This document shows positions 53,901 to 64,000 of a stretch of 64,000 nucleotides of DNA, piece after piece. The stretch spans positions 137,826,227-137,890,226 of the forward strand of contig OY726561.1 of NCBI GenBank assembly GCA_963383645.1. The letters are read 5' to 3'. The position numbers were made by a program, and so were the translations under genes. Position 1 is the first letter of the stretch; each line of letters begins with the position of its first letter. A model generated the notes under the pieces. The model had not been told where the DNA came from. It worked only from the letters and a program-made list of their open reading frames with translations, and did no database searches. Source of the DNA: Muscardinus avellanarius. Taxonomy: Eukaryota; Chordata; Mammalia; Rodentia; Gliridae.

Positions 53901-54540
53901 TCCTGCTTTCTAACTTCTGCTAACACAATGTGTATAAAATGATATATGATCAGTTTTGATTTACTGTCTTCTGAGTATGATGCCAGTTTTGGAGTTTCTC
54001 CTTGTTGAGTTGCCTGTTCATATCTTTTTGATCAACTTTTGTTTTTATTAGCCTTTTTTGTCTGTATTTTGTTGGAACATTTATGTTAATCGGTAATAAT
54101 TGGTTTTCCGATTTTAATGTGTTTAAGTATCTCTTTTTCTGTCTGATGACCAGGGCTTTCTGTCAGATTTTCTCATCAAGGAGTCACTATCATTCCAGCT
54201 AAAACGATCTTGGTATATCTGTTGGTCTCTATATCCTAGCAGACACAACTTTCCATAATGCTTTTTAAACATTTGGGATGGCACATTGATGGCATCCCTT
54301 TGAGATATCCTGGGAATCTCTGGGCAACTGCACATCTAATTCTTTGACAGGAATGAAAATACAACTCTTCCTAAAATCTAGAGTAAAATTTTTTCCCTGT
54401 CTAGGGAAAATATTGTTTTGACTTATCAATGAAGCAATAAGAATAGGCCTTATAAACCAACATGAGTGTTTATAAAGTGAGTGAGGCTGTTAGAATCAGA
54501 TGTGTAAGTATTCACTCATTTAGGAATATTTATTAAGAAT
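53901..54540. other. AT-rich unique sequence
   Basis: Nothing recognised up to the ERV target duplication. Confidence 0.45.
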
Positions 54541-55045
54541 AGTCAGTGTCGCGTCCCTACGGCGTTTACCTGCGAACCTTTTCCACAGCGTTCCCGGGTT
54601 TCGGCACCACTTGTCGCGTCCCTAGGGCTCCGGCCCGCAAAGCCCCAGGAAAGAAGACACAAACGCCGAGTCTGTTGACGATGCTTCCTCTTTAATGCTT
54701 CCCTTTAATGCTTCCCCGGCGTTCCCCTGCGTTCCCGGCGTTCCCCTTCAATGCGCACAGCAGGCAAATATATCAGTCTCATTACCCCTCCCTCATCACT
54801 CCACCAACCCCAAGCTTCCCATAGCTAGGGCATGCGCATTTCTAACCCTCTCATAGGCGGGCTGGTGGTAGCACGAGGCGCTGTGTCACTAATCATCCGT
54901 AGGACGCCTGATAGGGCTCACTGCGCAGGCTCAGGGCACCGCCAGCCTCGTGACTTGGCTGCAAGCTTAGGCGCCATCTTGAGTCCACGCTGGCAACAAG
55001 CCTGGGTGCCATCTCGGTCCAGCCGAGTGGGCCCCGACAAGTCAG
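54541..55045 (-). mobile_element. Rearranged class II ERV remnant: LTR + PBS + second LTR end
   Basis: The 6-bp repeat agtcag at 54541-54546 and 55040-55045 bounds the insertion. In sense (minus) order: a complete 428-bp LTR (55039 to 54612, starting TGTCGGGGCC and ending GGGACGCGACA), a 2-nt spacer, an 18-nt primer-binding site (54609-54592), about 32 nt of leader, and then only the final ~13 bp of the other LTR (54559-54547). All gag, pro, pol and env sequence is gone. The LTR has a TATA-like word (54766-54772) and two ATTAAA words (54691-54696, 54704-54709). Confidence 0.85.
54592..54609 (-). promoter_or_regulatory. Retroviral primer-binding site, tRNA-Phe type
   Basis: The + strand reads TCCCGGGTTTCGGCACCA, the 3' end of mammalian tRNA-Phe including CCA; its complement is the primer-binding site. 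tRNA-Phe priming is characteristic of IAP-like class II elements of rodents. It lies two bases from the LTR end, as expected. Confidence 0.85.
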
Positions 55046-55176
55046 CAGTGGATCCTGCCCTTGGGCCTGGCTTGGTTATTATCCTCCATTCCAAACGTGG
55101 GATGTGGCATCTTTCTTTCAGTGATACCATATGTGTCCAAAATATTGTGAGACTCTTCCTATTTATAGTTATAAAG

Positions 55177-55415
55177 GTTTTGAGTGATTTATTTATTTTT
55201 CTATTTTTATTTTTTGGTGGTACTGGGTTTCCTGGAAGCCCTTATACCTCCAGGGTACGCTCCCAGATCTATTTTTATACTTTTTAAAATTTGGAAACAG
55301 GGTCTCTTTAAGCCAGTGCGGCTGGCTTCGAACCTGCGCAATCCTCCTGTCTCCGCCTCCCAAGCGCGGGGATTACAAGCGTGCGCCACCGCGCCCGGCT
55401 GTTTTGAGTGATTTA
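55177..55415 (-). mobile_element. Young B1-dID SINE with target-site duplication
   Basis: Body about 55192-55400; tttcctggaagcccttatac, taagccagtgcggctggctt, caagcgcggggattacaagc. gttttgagtgattta occurs exactly at 55177-55191 and 55401-55415. Confidence 0.95.
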
Positions 55416-56228
55416 AACCTGATTCACCAGTTTGGAACTAAGAACTCTGAACCGTTTAAGAGTGCTGAGTTGAAATTCAGCATTGCCAATCTTATCTGTG
55501 TAGCACTGTGTGCTACTTAGATTCCTGACTCCTGGTGTTTTTAGCCATCAGGATGCCTGGTTCTTAGCATTGGCAGATGGGACAACATGAGTGGACACCG
55601 TAGTCCAGTGATGGGCAGATAATAAATACTTGCAAATATGACTTGCCTTGGGATTTAAAAGTCATAATGAACTTCATAGAGCAGCCTTTGTTCAGGTCCT
55701 GGAACTCACAGTAGCAGAGGGCACATGAGTCTGACAAGATTTTGGTTTTGGTGTTCAGATGTGTAGTGGGGAAACTCCGCCTATCTGTGTCTCCTTGAAG
55801 TAGCCTGATGGTGCTCCCGGTCTGTGTAGCAGCAATCCTACTAACTTTGGGAGGTGGCAGTGTGACCTGAGGGTTTCCAGGAACCCTCCAGGGAGAGGGC
55901 TCTATTCCTGAAGCAAGTCCATACACCATACCATGTCCTGACTGTGATCTAGTGGCTGATAGAAAATGAAAGGTTGGCCTTGGATACTGGGGGCCAGGAC
56001 TCCATTCAGATAAGCCAGTTATAGGCTTTTGAACAACACCCATCATTGAGACCTTTCTTGTCTTAATTCCAAGTGCTTTTGCCTTTTTGGGTTCTAAAAA
56101 TGTAGTGGAATGGATCCAGGTTCAAGCTTACACTCTCCTGTTATTTAATAGCCACATGACCATAAGAGAGTTATTTAATCTCTTTGAGCCTCCATTTTCC
56201 TCATTTCTCCATTCATAAAAGAAAAACT
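55416..56228. other. Unique sequence with a 160-codon open frame
   Basis: The minus-strand frame 55564-56046 (starting MMGVVQKPITGLSEWSPGPQ) is the longest non-repeat ORF in the right half. It contains scattered cysteines (CALCYCEF, SCCPICQC) but no domain that I recognise, no upstream gene context and no splice evidence. I list it as unassigned sequence rather than a gene; it may be an old repeat or pseudogene. Confidence 0.4.
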
Positions 56229-56366
56229 GCTGGGCATGGCGGCACCTGCCTGTAATCCCTATAGGTGAGAGCCTGAGACAGGAAGAACACAGGTTCAAGG
56301 CCATCCTTGGCAACTTAGTGAGGCCAACAGCAACTTAGTGAGATCCTGTTTCAAAGTAAAAAATAA
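56229..56366 (+). mobile_element. B1 half-SINE
   Basis: B1 unit with a doubled gcaacttagtgagNcc word, no ID half before the next SINE begins. Confidence 0.82.
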
Positions 56367-56561
56367 AGCTGGGTGTGATGGTGCATGCCCGTAATCCTAG
56401 TACTTGGAAAGGTGAGATAGGAGAATCAGATTGGAGAGCAAGCCTCAGCAGTTTAGTTAGACGCTCAGCAACTTAGTGAGATCTTGTTTCAAAAACAAAA
56501 TGTAAGAAGGGATGGGATGTAGCTTGGAGGTAGAATGCCCCTGGGTTTAATCTCCAGTAAG
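56367..56561 (+). mobile_element. B1-dID SINE, older subfamily
   Basis: B1 half 56367-56500, ID half 56506-56560 (gggatgggatgtagcttgga); tail is the (CA)n at 56562-56619. Confidence 0.86.
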
Positions 56562-56573
56562 ACACACACACAA

Positions 56574-56619
<46 letters not shown>
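56562..56619. repeat. (CA)n microsatellite
   Basis: About 27 CA units with one caaga interruption; SINE tail. Confidence 0.95.
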
Positions 56620-56622
<3 letters not shown>

Positions 56623-57606
56623 TGACCTTTCATGGCATTTAAGGATTAAATGAGGTAACTCAAGTCAATCCCAAGCATTTTATCCGTCACCTTTTATATT
56701 CTTGGTAAATTTACTTTTCTTTCTGATTCACCAGGACAAAGTGGGTTGTCATGAAGGTGGAAAGCCGCATGTGCCAGTGTCTGGCTTTAAATTGGACATC
56801 ATCTTTCTCAGATCCCTATCAGATACTGTAAACTGCATTCTTATTTTGGCAGATGCGTGGCTGTTTGCAAGGGCTAGCCCTGTGAGACGCCGGCTATGCT
56901 AAGGCAGCCTCCCCAAGAGCTGCGGAATGTCAGGGAGATGAGGCTCTTCCACCAAAGACTATTTATGTGCTGTTTCTACTGCCACTCAGCTCTCCAGAGT
57001 ACCTCTTAGCATCTTAAAACCAAAGCGCTGCAGGAGCTTGCCAAGGTGGAGCTCACACACCCACATTGCAGCTGGAGAGACATGGCTGCAGGTGCGGCCC
57101 CCAGAACAGGTTGAGGGCCTTCCTCAGGGCTCTGCAACACAGATCTGGGCTGGGGTTCTAACCCTGGGACTGGAGTAGTTTTGAGGGATGAGAATACATA
57201 GCAGCCTGGGGAGGGAATTGTTCATTTCCCGTTTCTCACTTTGCCAGTATTGAGAGGCTTGACTGGCCTGGGATCTGTTTTCCAGGATCGAGGATCCACA
57301 GGTAGGTGGCTTAGCGTGAAAAGGATGCCTGAAGCCTGTTTCAAGGAATATGGCACACAAGGCTTGGCTAGACAGGTGAAGTCTTTGCTCAGGACTGTAG
57401 AAGGCAAAACAATCTGCAAATAGACCACAGAGCCAGAAGCTGGGAAGCTTAGGGACTTTGTGGTCTGTTTAAAATTTTCCTTTGCATCTCTTACCTGTCA
57501 CCCAACTCCATTCTTTTAGTCTTGACCTGGCCTTTGCCCTTGGTGTTCTGAGACTGTGAGCCAGGCAGGAATGTTAGAAGGTTGAAACAACATTGATAAT
57601 AGTGTT
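56620..57606. other. Unique sequence
   Basis: About 1 kb. A ttttccag ... acaggtaggt pair near 57283-57304 frames only 16 bp and is dismissed as an exon. Confidence 0.5.
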
Positions 57607-57660
57607 ACTTAGGGATTCTCCAGAGAAACAGAACTAACTCATGGGAAGTTATCTATCATC
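57607..57660 (+). mobile_element. Fragment of the 44670-45115-type repeat
   Basis: agggattctccagagaaaca, gaactaactcatggg; truncated by the TATC microsatellite. Confidence 0.5.
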
Positions 57661-57666
57661 TATTAT

Positions 57667-57708
<42 letters not shown>

Positions 57709-57776
57709 ATCTACTATCTGCCTATTATCTATCTATCATCTATCTACCTATTTATATATCTATCTGTCATCTATCT
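57656..57776. repeat. (TATC)n microsatellite
   Basis: About 12 uninterrupted TATC units (57666-57712) followed by variant TATC/ATC units to 57776. Confidence 0.96.
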
Positions 57777-57885
57777 AAGTTGCAGAGGTCCTCACTGATT
57801 TCCTGAGGCAAGCTGTGAACCTGCGGTCCCCCATCCCAGCCTCCCAAGTACTGCGATCACAAGGATGTGCCCCCATGCCCAGCAT
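57775..57885 (-). mobile_element. B1 half-SINE joined to the microsatellite
   Basis: Starts inside the B1 half (ctaagttgcagaggtcctca) and ends gtgcccccatgcccagca. The ID half is replaced by the TATC repeat. Confidence 0.82.
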
Positions 57886-59307
57886 ATGCAATAAGTTTTT
57901 ACTTAGCTCATATGTCTGTGGGTTGAGGTTGCTCAGGTCTGCTCTCGTGTGTTTACTTTTGAGTTTCAGGGTGAAAGCACAGCAACTACTCGTAGAATAT
58001 CAAGGCAGTAGCAGGAAATTAAAGAGCAAGCAAGCTCTGAAGACCTCGGCTCAAACTGGCATGCTGCCTCTCCTTAGATCGTTGGGCAAAGCCGCTCACG
58101 TGATCAAGCCCAGAGGCAAGTCTTGGGGAAAGGCACTCCACTAACAAAGGAAGGAGGAGGAACAAAGGTCTCTTTTCAAGTCTTTAGCACAGGGTGTGGC
58201 TAGCAGGAAGGGTGAGGAGTGGGGTTTAATGATCCTAGCCAGCGATGAACAAGGAGGCCTAAATGTGCGAAAGTCGCACACTATCAAATGTCAGTCCTGC
58301 TTATTTCCTTCACAGGCTCCTTTGTGGTCTGTCTCACCAAAGTCTAATATTTCCCTCAAATTCATTCCCACGTGGTCGAGCCCATAGGGCATCTTTGCAT
58401 GTGTCATTTCTCTGTTTCGGCTAACATTCATGAGGATGAGCCCAGAGCTGAAATTAAAGTGTGAAGTGCCTGGAGCTTGTCTTTTAAAAGTGTTTGTCAT
58501 TGAAGAACAATCTGCCTTTCAAAAGACACTCGGATCATAGGGGTATATATAACTAACAGAATTTTCACGAGTCGAGCACAGTATTGTAACTGGTACATGA
58601 TTAGTTGGTAAAATATGATCATTACTCCAGAAATCCTCTCTATGCCATCAATTGGTCATTACTCCCCAAGGGAAGCCACCAGCCTGACTTCTAACACCGT
58701 GGAAAGCTTAGAATGTGACAGAAATGAGCTAAAGCCCACGCCAGGCCCTGCCGCGCCCTCCTGTGGCTCCTGTGGGCCAAGGGGTTGCCGTCTCTGCGCC
58801 CCTCCCAGAGTCCGCTGCTTTCCACATCCTCCCGGTTCAAGGATGTCCTGCGTCATCGACACTTCGATGCCTTGGTGCGATAGCGTTAGAAAATCGATTT
58901 CCTCTCTAAATACCAACAGTAGGTGCGTACTCTGGCATAGATACTGTGGGCAGTTGTGTGACAGGGATGGGGAAGTTCTGCTAAATTTTCAATGATTAAT
59001 TTTTCTCATCTACGTACTCCGTCATTTAAAAGGAGGTCTGTTAAGATTTCCAGTTAATCATGTTTCCCCGTAGTTTTGTCGGTGTTTGTTTCACATACTT
59101 TAAGTGTCTGTTATCAGATATGTACACGTTTATAATTGTATGGCTTCCGATGAATCAACTTAAAGGGCTTCTCTTTGTTCTCAGTGCGGCAGCCTGTTTT
59201 GAAGAACTGACATGACACAGCTCGCTATCTTAACAGGGCCGTGTTCTTTCCCTTGGACTAAAATGGGAGCCTGCCTGCCTGCCTTCTTTTTCTCCTTCTC
59301 TTTCTCT
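57886..59307. other. 1.4-kb repeat-poor unique block
   Basis: Contains a GC-rich patch at 58735-58860 within an open 126-codon + frame (58615-58995). The frame is cysteine-rich (SCGSCGPRGCRLCAPP) but matches nothing I know. A reverse-strand CTCF-like word with two mismatches lies near 58750. Confidence 0.45.
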
Positions 59308-59492
59308 TTTTTGTGGTACTAAGAATTGATCCCAAGGGTATTCTACTTTGAGCTATACTCCCACCCTTTTTATTTTTTTTTTATTTGGAAACAAGGTCTT
59401 GCTAAGTTGCCAAGGCTGGCCTCCAATCTGTGATCTTCCTGTCTCAGCCTCCCAAGTACTACGATTACAGGCATGTGCCACCACCCCTGGAA
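59308..59492 (-). mobile_element. B1-dID SINE, older subfamily
   Basis: ID half gtggtactaagaattgatcc; B1 half ending catgtgccaccacccctgg. Confidence 0.87.
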
Positions 59493-59585
59493 AAGGGAGT
59501 CTTTCTTATATGAACTTTGTATGGGTCAGGATTCTGAAAGAAAATTGATGGCATACTTCCAAGTTAAAGCTACAGAGAGCTTATT

Positions 59586-59631
<46 letters not shown>
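59586..59631. repeat. (GT)n microsatellite
   Basis: About 22 GT units at the tail end of the next minus-strand SINE. Confidence 0.95.
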
Positions 59632-59765
59632 GTACTAGAGATTGGACCCAGGGGCACTCTACCACTGAGATATATCACCAGTTATTTTTATTCTTTATTT
59701 TGAGACAGAATCTACCAAGTTGTCCAGGCTGGCCTTGAACTTTCAATCCACCTGTCGCAGGTGTT
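59632..59765 (-). mobile_element. B1-dID SINE, B1 head missing
   Basis: ID half gtactagagattggacccag; B1 part stops at cctgtcgcagg, lacking the last ~40 bp. Confidence 0.83.
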
Positions 59766-61983
59766 TTATCTACTTTATGTTGTTTGGAAGTATGTGGTAT
59801 GCATATGGAAGAATGCTAAAGTAATAAGACAGTGGGTTTTATTGCAAATTACAAACATTGGAAAAGCAACAAAACAAAACAAAAAGGATTGAAAGAGTGG
59901 TTTTTATATAAATAATTACCATCACTCTTGTGTTTTAGTTATCATTCAAGTAAAATTATCATTCAGCACAACATGATGAGAGCTAGCACTAGATGTGTTT
60001 AGGTCTATTTACTGGAGTTAGAAACTCAGGTCAGTTTTGTTAAACCTTCAGAGTTCATTGCCCACATTGGATAATAATAAATAGATGTTCCAGAAAAAGT
60101 AGAATAGACACATATTCCTTTATTAACTAGGTTGTAGGGTGGGTTGGACTTAGAGAAAGTTCTCAATTCATCAAGCCAGGGCATTTCTCCCCATAGGTAT
60201 TGCTGAAGGACTTTTAGATCCCTAGAGGAGAGCTTCTTTTATACCAGTGAAGAAGTGTGGATTTTCAAAGGTTGGTATTAACTAAAAGGCAGCAGGGGGA
60301 GAGGTGCTGGGCATAGAGCAGAGCACAGGACACAGTCATCCGTTAATATATTGAGCAAATCTGGGAGAGTCATGTCTTTGGTTTGCTGCCTCTAAAATAC
60401 CATTATCCTTTCTACTTAGGTTAGGATGATGCTGTATCAGGCAAGCATCACCCTCTGCTTTTCCTCCTTAGTCTCATTTGCCTGTAGCCCAGTGTCACTG
60501 CTCACCCCCGCCATTTAAGGCTGTCAAGTCTTACTGTCCCTCAGGAGGTCACCCTCTCCAATCAGAAACATGTTCAGCCAAAAACAAATGAATGGCTGGC
60601 TTGATAATAAGTACAGAGGCAGACAGTGAAGGCCCAGGCAGTTGCCTGGGGATGCCCCTGGCCCTCGGACCTCTCTTGTTCTCCATCTGTCCTTCTAGGG
60701 TAGGCCTCCTTCTCGTGCCTTCCACAGTGTGGTCAAAGCTGGTGACTGTCTCTGGGCCTCATGAGTGCATTGTGGTCAGGAAAAATATGGTGAGTGTTGG
60801 ATGGATCCTTTTCAGCAAGATTTAGCTTTTTAATCAGGCAGAGGCAATGCCTCGGGGGCCGTTGCCTGTATTTTATTGGTCACACCTTTACCATCACCTT
60901 CTACTGTGTACAAGGGAGGTTGGGAAGGTGCATATTTTTAGGTGGCTCTATTTCTAGCCAGAACAAATCCAGTTAGTAAGTGAGAAGTGGGGGGAGGGCA
61001 CTGGAGGGGAAGGAGTGGCTATTTGGCAAAGACTCTACAGAGTCTGTGTTAGAAATTACTTGCCATGCAATTACAGCAGTGAACCTCTGTTTTGCTCAGC
61101 TTCCCAAGTTTGTGGTCCATGCTAGACGACAATCGATAAAAGTTTTAAGACATAGAACAGGCGTGTTTTCTGTCACTGCCTCCAATGTTGTGTGAGTGGG
61201 CTCAGACATATCCTAGAGTTTTATGTACACACAGACACAAATAAAGCCTACCTAGTTCTTCCTCTCCGAGCTTAGACCCCAGTGGGTAGTTTCAGCACAG
61301 AGTCCCGGAGGTATGCTAGACACCCGTTTCATCTGTCTTCAGGAACAATCGGGTACTTGGCTATGAAACACTAATTTGTTTTGCAGTAAGTGGCAGAGAC
61401 TATAATTGGGGTGCAAGCTTTGTCTTGGCAGAGAAAATCAACCTTTGTGTTGTGGTGGTGGGAAAAGAAAATAAAGAATGATGAGCCCAGTAGTTGGCGG
61501 CTTTGATAATGGGGCACGAATTCTGGCCAGAGAAGAGGAACTTGCGCTTCTTTGTTTCCTGGATCTAACCTCTGACCTGAGAGGATCAATTCTGAGGGTT
61601 TTGTCCCCTTTGTGACCTAACAGCTCATAAACATGCCACCCCACCTGTTAAATGAACAGAGTTTGAGGAATGATCAGTAATGACCTCACCTTGCATTTGA
61701 AGAGGCCCTGGAGTTTCGGAGACTTTTCTGCCTCACCTGGTGTCACCTGTTATGGGGGAGGAAGTCATGGTGTCTCCCGTGTATCAGCTTGTCACCTCAT
61801 CTTTACACAGAGTGCAATCTTTTTAGAAATAAGCCATATGTAGGAAGTGTATCCATTGTGACCTTTAGTCATCTCTAACAAAGGCTAACTTAAACTGACA
61901 TGGTATCTAATATTTAGCTCACTGCTTTCCCCCCATGGGATTGCCCTCAGCCCCAGCTTGGGAAGTCAGATGGGTTCTCTGCC
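59766..61983. other. 2.2-kb repeat-poor unique block
   Basis: No SINE, LTR or L1 recognised. Frames stay below 80 codons. No exon can be supported. Confidence 0.5.
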
Positions 61984-62202
61984 TTTTTTTTTTTTTTTTT
62001 TTGGTGGTACTGGGGATTGATCCCAGGGGCATGCTACCTCTGAGCCACACCCCCAGACCTGTTTTATATTTTTATTTTGGAACAGGGTCTCACTAGGTTA
62101 ATGAGAGTCTCACTACTTGCTAAGGCTGGCCTGGAACCTGCAGCCCTCCTGTTTCAGTATCCAAGGTACCAGAATTACAGGTACGTGCCACCATGCCTGG
62201 CT
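61984..62202 (-). mobile_element. B1-dID SINE with long T run
   Basis: T run 61986-62002, ID half ggtggtactggggattgatc, B1 half ending cgtgccaccatgcctggct. Confidence 0.9.
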
Positions 62203-62949
62203 GACTCTCTCGCTTCTGTTTTACAGTTGGCAGAAGTAGCGTTCTTCCTTCTTCATATATTTCTTAAGTTCTTCAGGTTTGCACACATTCTGTTCTCTGG
62301 TCTCCATCCCTTTCTTTTATAGAAAACCTCTGTGGCCACTCAACTGCTTTCCTCTTGCTCTACTTTGCTATGGGCTGAGCTGATCAGTTTTAGTTAATTT
62401 TTTTCTGCTACTTTGAGCCTATTTTTTGTTCTTCTCTTCTATACTCGGTTACAGGCAACATGGTTACCTAATTTCAAATTTCTTTATTGTGTATTTTCTA
62501 ACAAAGCTGTCTTATGTGCAACTTGGGAAGGAAAAAAGTTCCAGTGGGCAGCAGGCTCTTACTGTGTCTTGATCCTTGATTCCATCTCTGCCTCCAAGCT
62601 GTCCCCACAATCGTCCTGCCTACTGGGGCTTCCCGTGCTCTATTTTTGGACCAGGTTACTGTTGGTATCTCTCAGTTACTCTCTAGCTGACAAAAATATA
62701 TTGAGAACAAGTGGCCAGCTTCCAAGGCCCACATCCAGGAGATGGAAAGGTTGAGTTTAAAAACAAAACTCCTTTTCAGAATTTCCAAGTTAAAAATCAT
62801 CTCAGCACCAGTGTGTGACCCAGAAGAGAAGAGTGCAGGGCTGCCTCTCAAGTGTCGTGTAAAGGACAGAACTGAGGAGTACAGAGAAGACAAGAAATGG
62901 TGGCTCAGTAGCAAAAACACAAACTAGATGCCTGGCAGCCAGCATTCTC
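62203..62949. other. Unique sequence
   Basis: Nothing recognised; the 113-codon + frame at 62413-62754 has no domain. Confidence 0.45.
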
Positions 62950-63040
62950 TTTTCGTTTCTGCTTCTAATCAGCTGGCTATGTGATTAGGAATAAATTGGT
63001 TCACTTTTGTGGTCTCCAGCTTGAAAATGCTAAGAGAACA
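62950..63040 (+). mobile_element. MIR fragment
   Basis: cgtttctgcttctaatcagctggctatgtg-type core and ttcacttttgtggtctcc; short. Confidence 0.4.
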
Positions 63041-63344
63041 GCTCAATCGCACCATCTCCCTATAGGGAGGGCATCAGTTAGGTCTGTTTTATTAGCATTT
63101 TCATCTACTCATTTCCGCACTTCCCCTGATGATCTTCAGTCAAACTAATCAATACATCCATCACCTGCCTCATGGTTGCAGTGTATGTGTGGGGGGCGAG
63201 GAATTTAGATCTACTCTCTTAGTCTATTTCCAGTACTCAGTACGCTATCAGGGAGAATACGCATCGTGCTCTATGCTGGGTCTCTCTTTTCAGCACTGAG
63301 TCTGAATTCCTGCTGATTGTGAGTTGGTCTGGCACAGTGTCATA
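63041..63344. other. Unique sequence
   Basis: Nothing recognised. Confidence 0.45.
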
Positions 63345-63765
63345 TTTAGATATAGACTGTCCCCGGAAGAGCTCATGTATTCATGTTCTGAGTTGATGTA
63401 ATTGGGTCCTGAGGGGTGTCATATGTGTAAATAAATCTGTCGTAATGGATTTACTAGGTGGTCACCGAGGCAGACGGCGGTAGCTGGAGAAGGCGGGTCC
63501 CTGGGGTGTGGCCTTAGGGAGTGGGCCTTTGACTCTGAATCCCCTTGCTGGTACTCTCTGCTTCTGGGCTCTTGATGTGAGGCGGAGTCTTGCTCTCTCC
63601 CCCTCTCCACTTCCTGCTGCCAAGCCCTGCGCTCTGCACACCCCAGCCTCACAGAGACTGGACTCAGAATCTCCAAGAAACTGTGAGCAGTTAAACCTAC
63701 CTTCCTCTAAGTTGCGTGGTCGGGTTTATGGAAATGCAGCAGTGAGAATGTTGACAGAAACACAG
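63345..63765 (+). mobile_element. MaLR-type LTR
   Basis: actgtccccggaagagctca, cgtaatggatttactaggtg, gcgggtccctggggtgtggc, tcagaatctccaagaaactg, and a cagtgagaatgttgacagaa end. Fairly complete and close to 37085-37515. Confidence 0.72.
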
Positions 63766-63767
63766 GG

Positions 63768-63955
63768 CAGCGGGTCTCAAACTTGAGTGTGCATCAGAAT
63801 CCCCCAGAACTTTTTCAAAACGTAGATTTCCATGTACCAACTTCAGACTCTCGATTTCGGAAGGTTTGGGGTGGGGCTGAGATCTGGGTTTCTAATGAGT
63901 TCCTGGGGCATGCATTGCTGCTGGTCGGGAGCATACTCTTAGAACCTCGGTGGTG
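63768..63955. mobile_element. MER5-type hAT-Charlie remnant
   Basis: gggtctcaaacttgagtgtg, catcagaatcccccagaact, tggggtggggctgagatctg, tttctaatgagttcctgggg follow the MER5 pattern. Confidence 0.7.
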
Positions 63956-64000
63956 ACAGGAACAGATGTTTCACAGACACATGGTGAGTAAAACTGATGA

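Noticed and set aside
54832..55287. 151-codon + frame
   Set aside because: Runs antisense through the ERV LTR, then unique DNA, then a SINE.
57283..57304. 16-bp microexon between ttttccag and gtaggt
   Set aside because: Too short to support without transcripts; such pairs arise by chance.
58735..58860. CpG island
   Set aside because: GC-rich, but too short and with few CpGs; no promoter features around it.

Overview
This is nuclear DNA from a mammal, most likely a rodent of the squirrel-related group (Sciuromorpha). The main clue is about fifty copies of a dimeric SINE. Its first half is a 7SL-derived B1 unit and its second half an ID (tRNA-Ala-like) unit, joined by an A-rich linker. This B1-dID type is known from squirrels, dormice and relatives. 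Old mammalian repeats (MIR, L2, MER5-type hAT, MaLR LTRs) and rodent-style L1 fragments fit the same picture. Species cannot be read from the sequence alone.

I find no complete protein gene, rRNA, tRNA, CRISPR array or prokaryotic feature. Nearly all open frames lie in SINEs, L1 remnants, microsatellites or a GC-rich minisatellite. The one unique segment that looks like a coding exon is 51531-51626 on the + strand: 32 open codons with an AG acceptor and a GT donor. The window is therefore intergenic or a large intron, possibly of a + strand gene.

Layout: 1-1625 is a broken L1 mosaic carrying a transplanted copy of an MIR segment whose source lies at 3281-3578. 1.9-21 kb is unique sequence with many SINEs, MaLR LTRs, two L1s with 5' inversions (12.3-13.0 and 14.1-14.5 kb), a SINE-borne 32-bp minisatellite (11.0 kb), a compound polypyrimidine tract (10.7 kb) and a candidate CTCF site (11.6 kb). 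22.0-23.4 and 25.0-26.1 kb are 5'-truncated L1 elements. 26.5-27.7 kb holds a perfect 78-bp inverted repeat. 30.4-32.9 kb is the most unusual locus: a 2.4-kb non-autonomous retroelement on the - strand with target-site duplications. It has a GC-rich 5' end, a 1.37-kb minisatellite with 50/100/250-bp periods, and an L1-type 3' end, so it is laid out like the primate SVA elements. 34-48 kb is unique DNA with MaLR LTRs, microsatellites and nested SINEs. 49.5-50.0 kb is a solo class II ERV LTR. 54.5-55.0 kb is a rearranged class II ERV remnant that keeps one LTR, a tRNA-Phe primer-binding site and the last bases of a second LTR. 55-64 kb is mostly unique DNA with scattered SINEs, a TATC microsatellite and a MaLR LTR.

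No genes act together here. The content records successive waves of retrotransposition, with an older and a younger SINE subfamily ordered by nesting, plus several local rearrangements.
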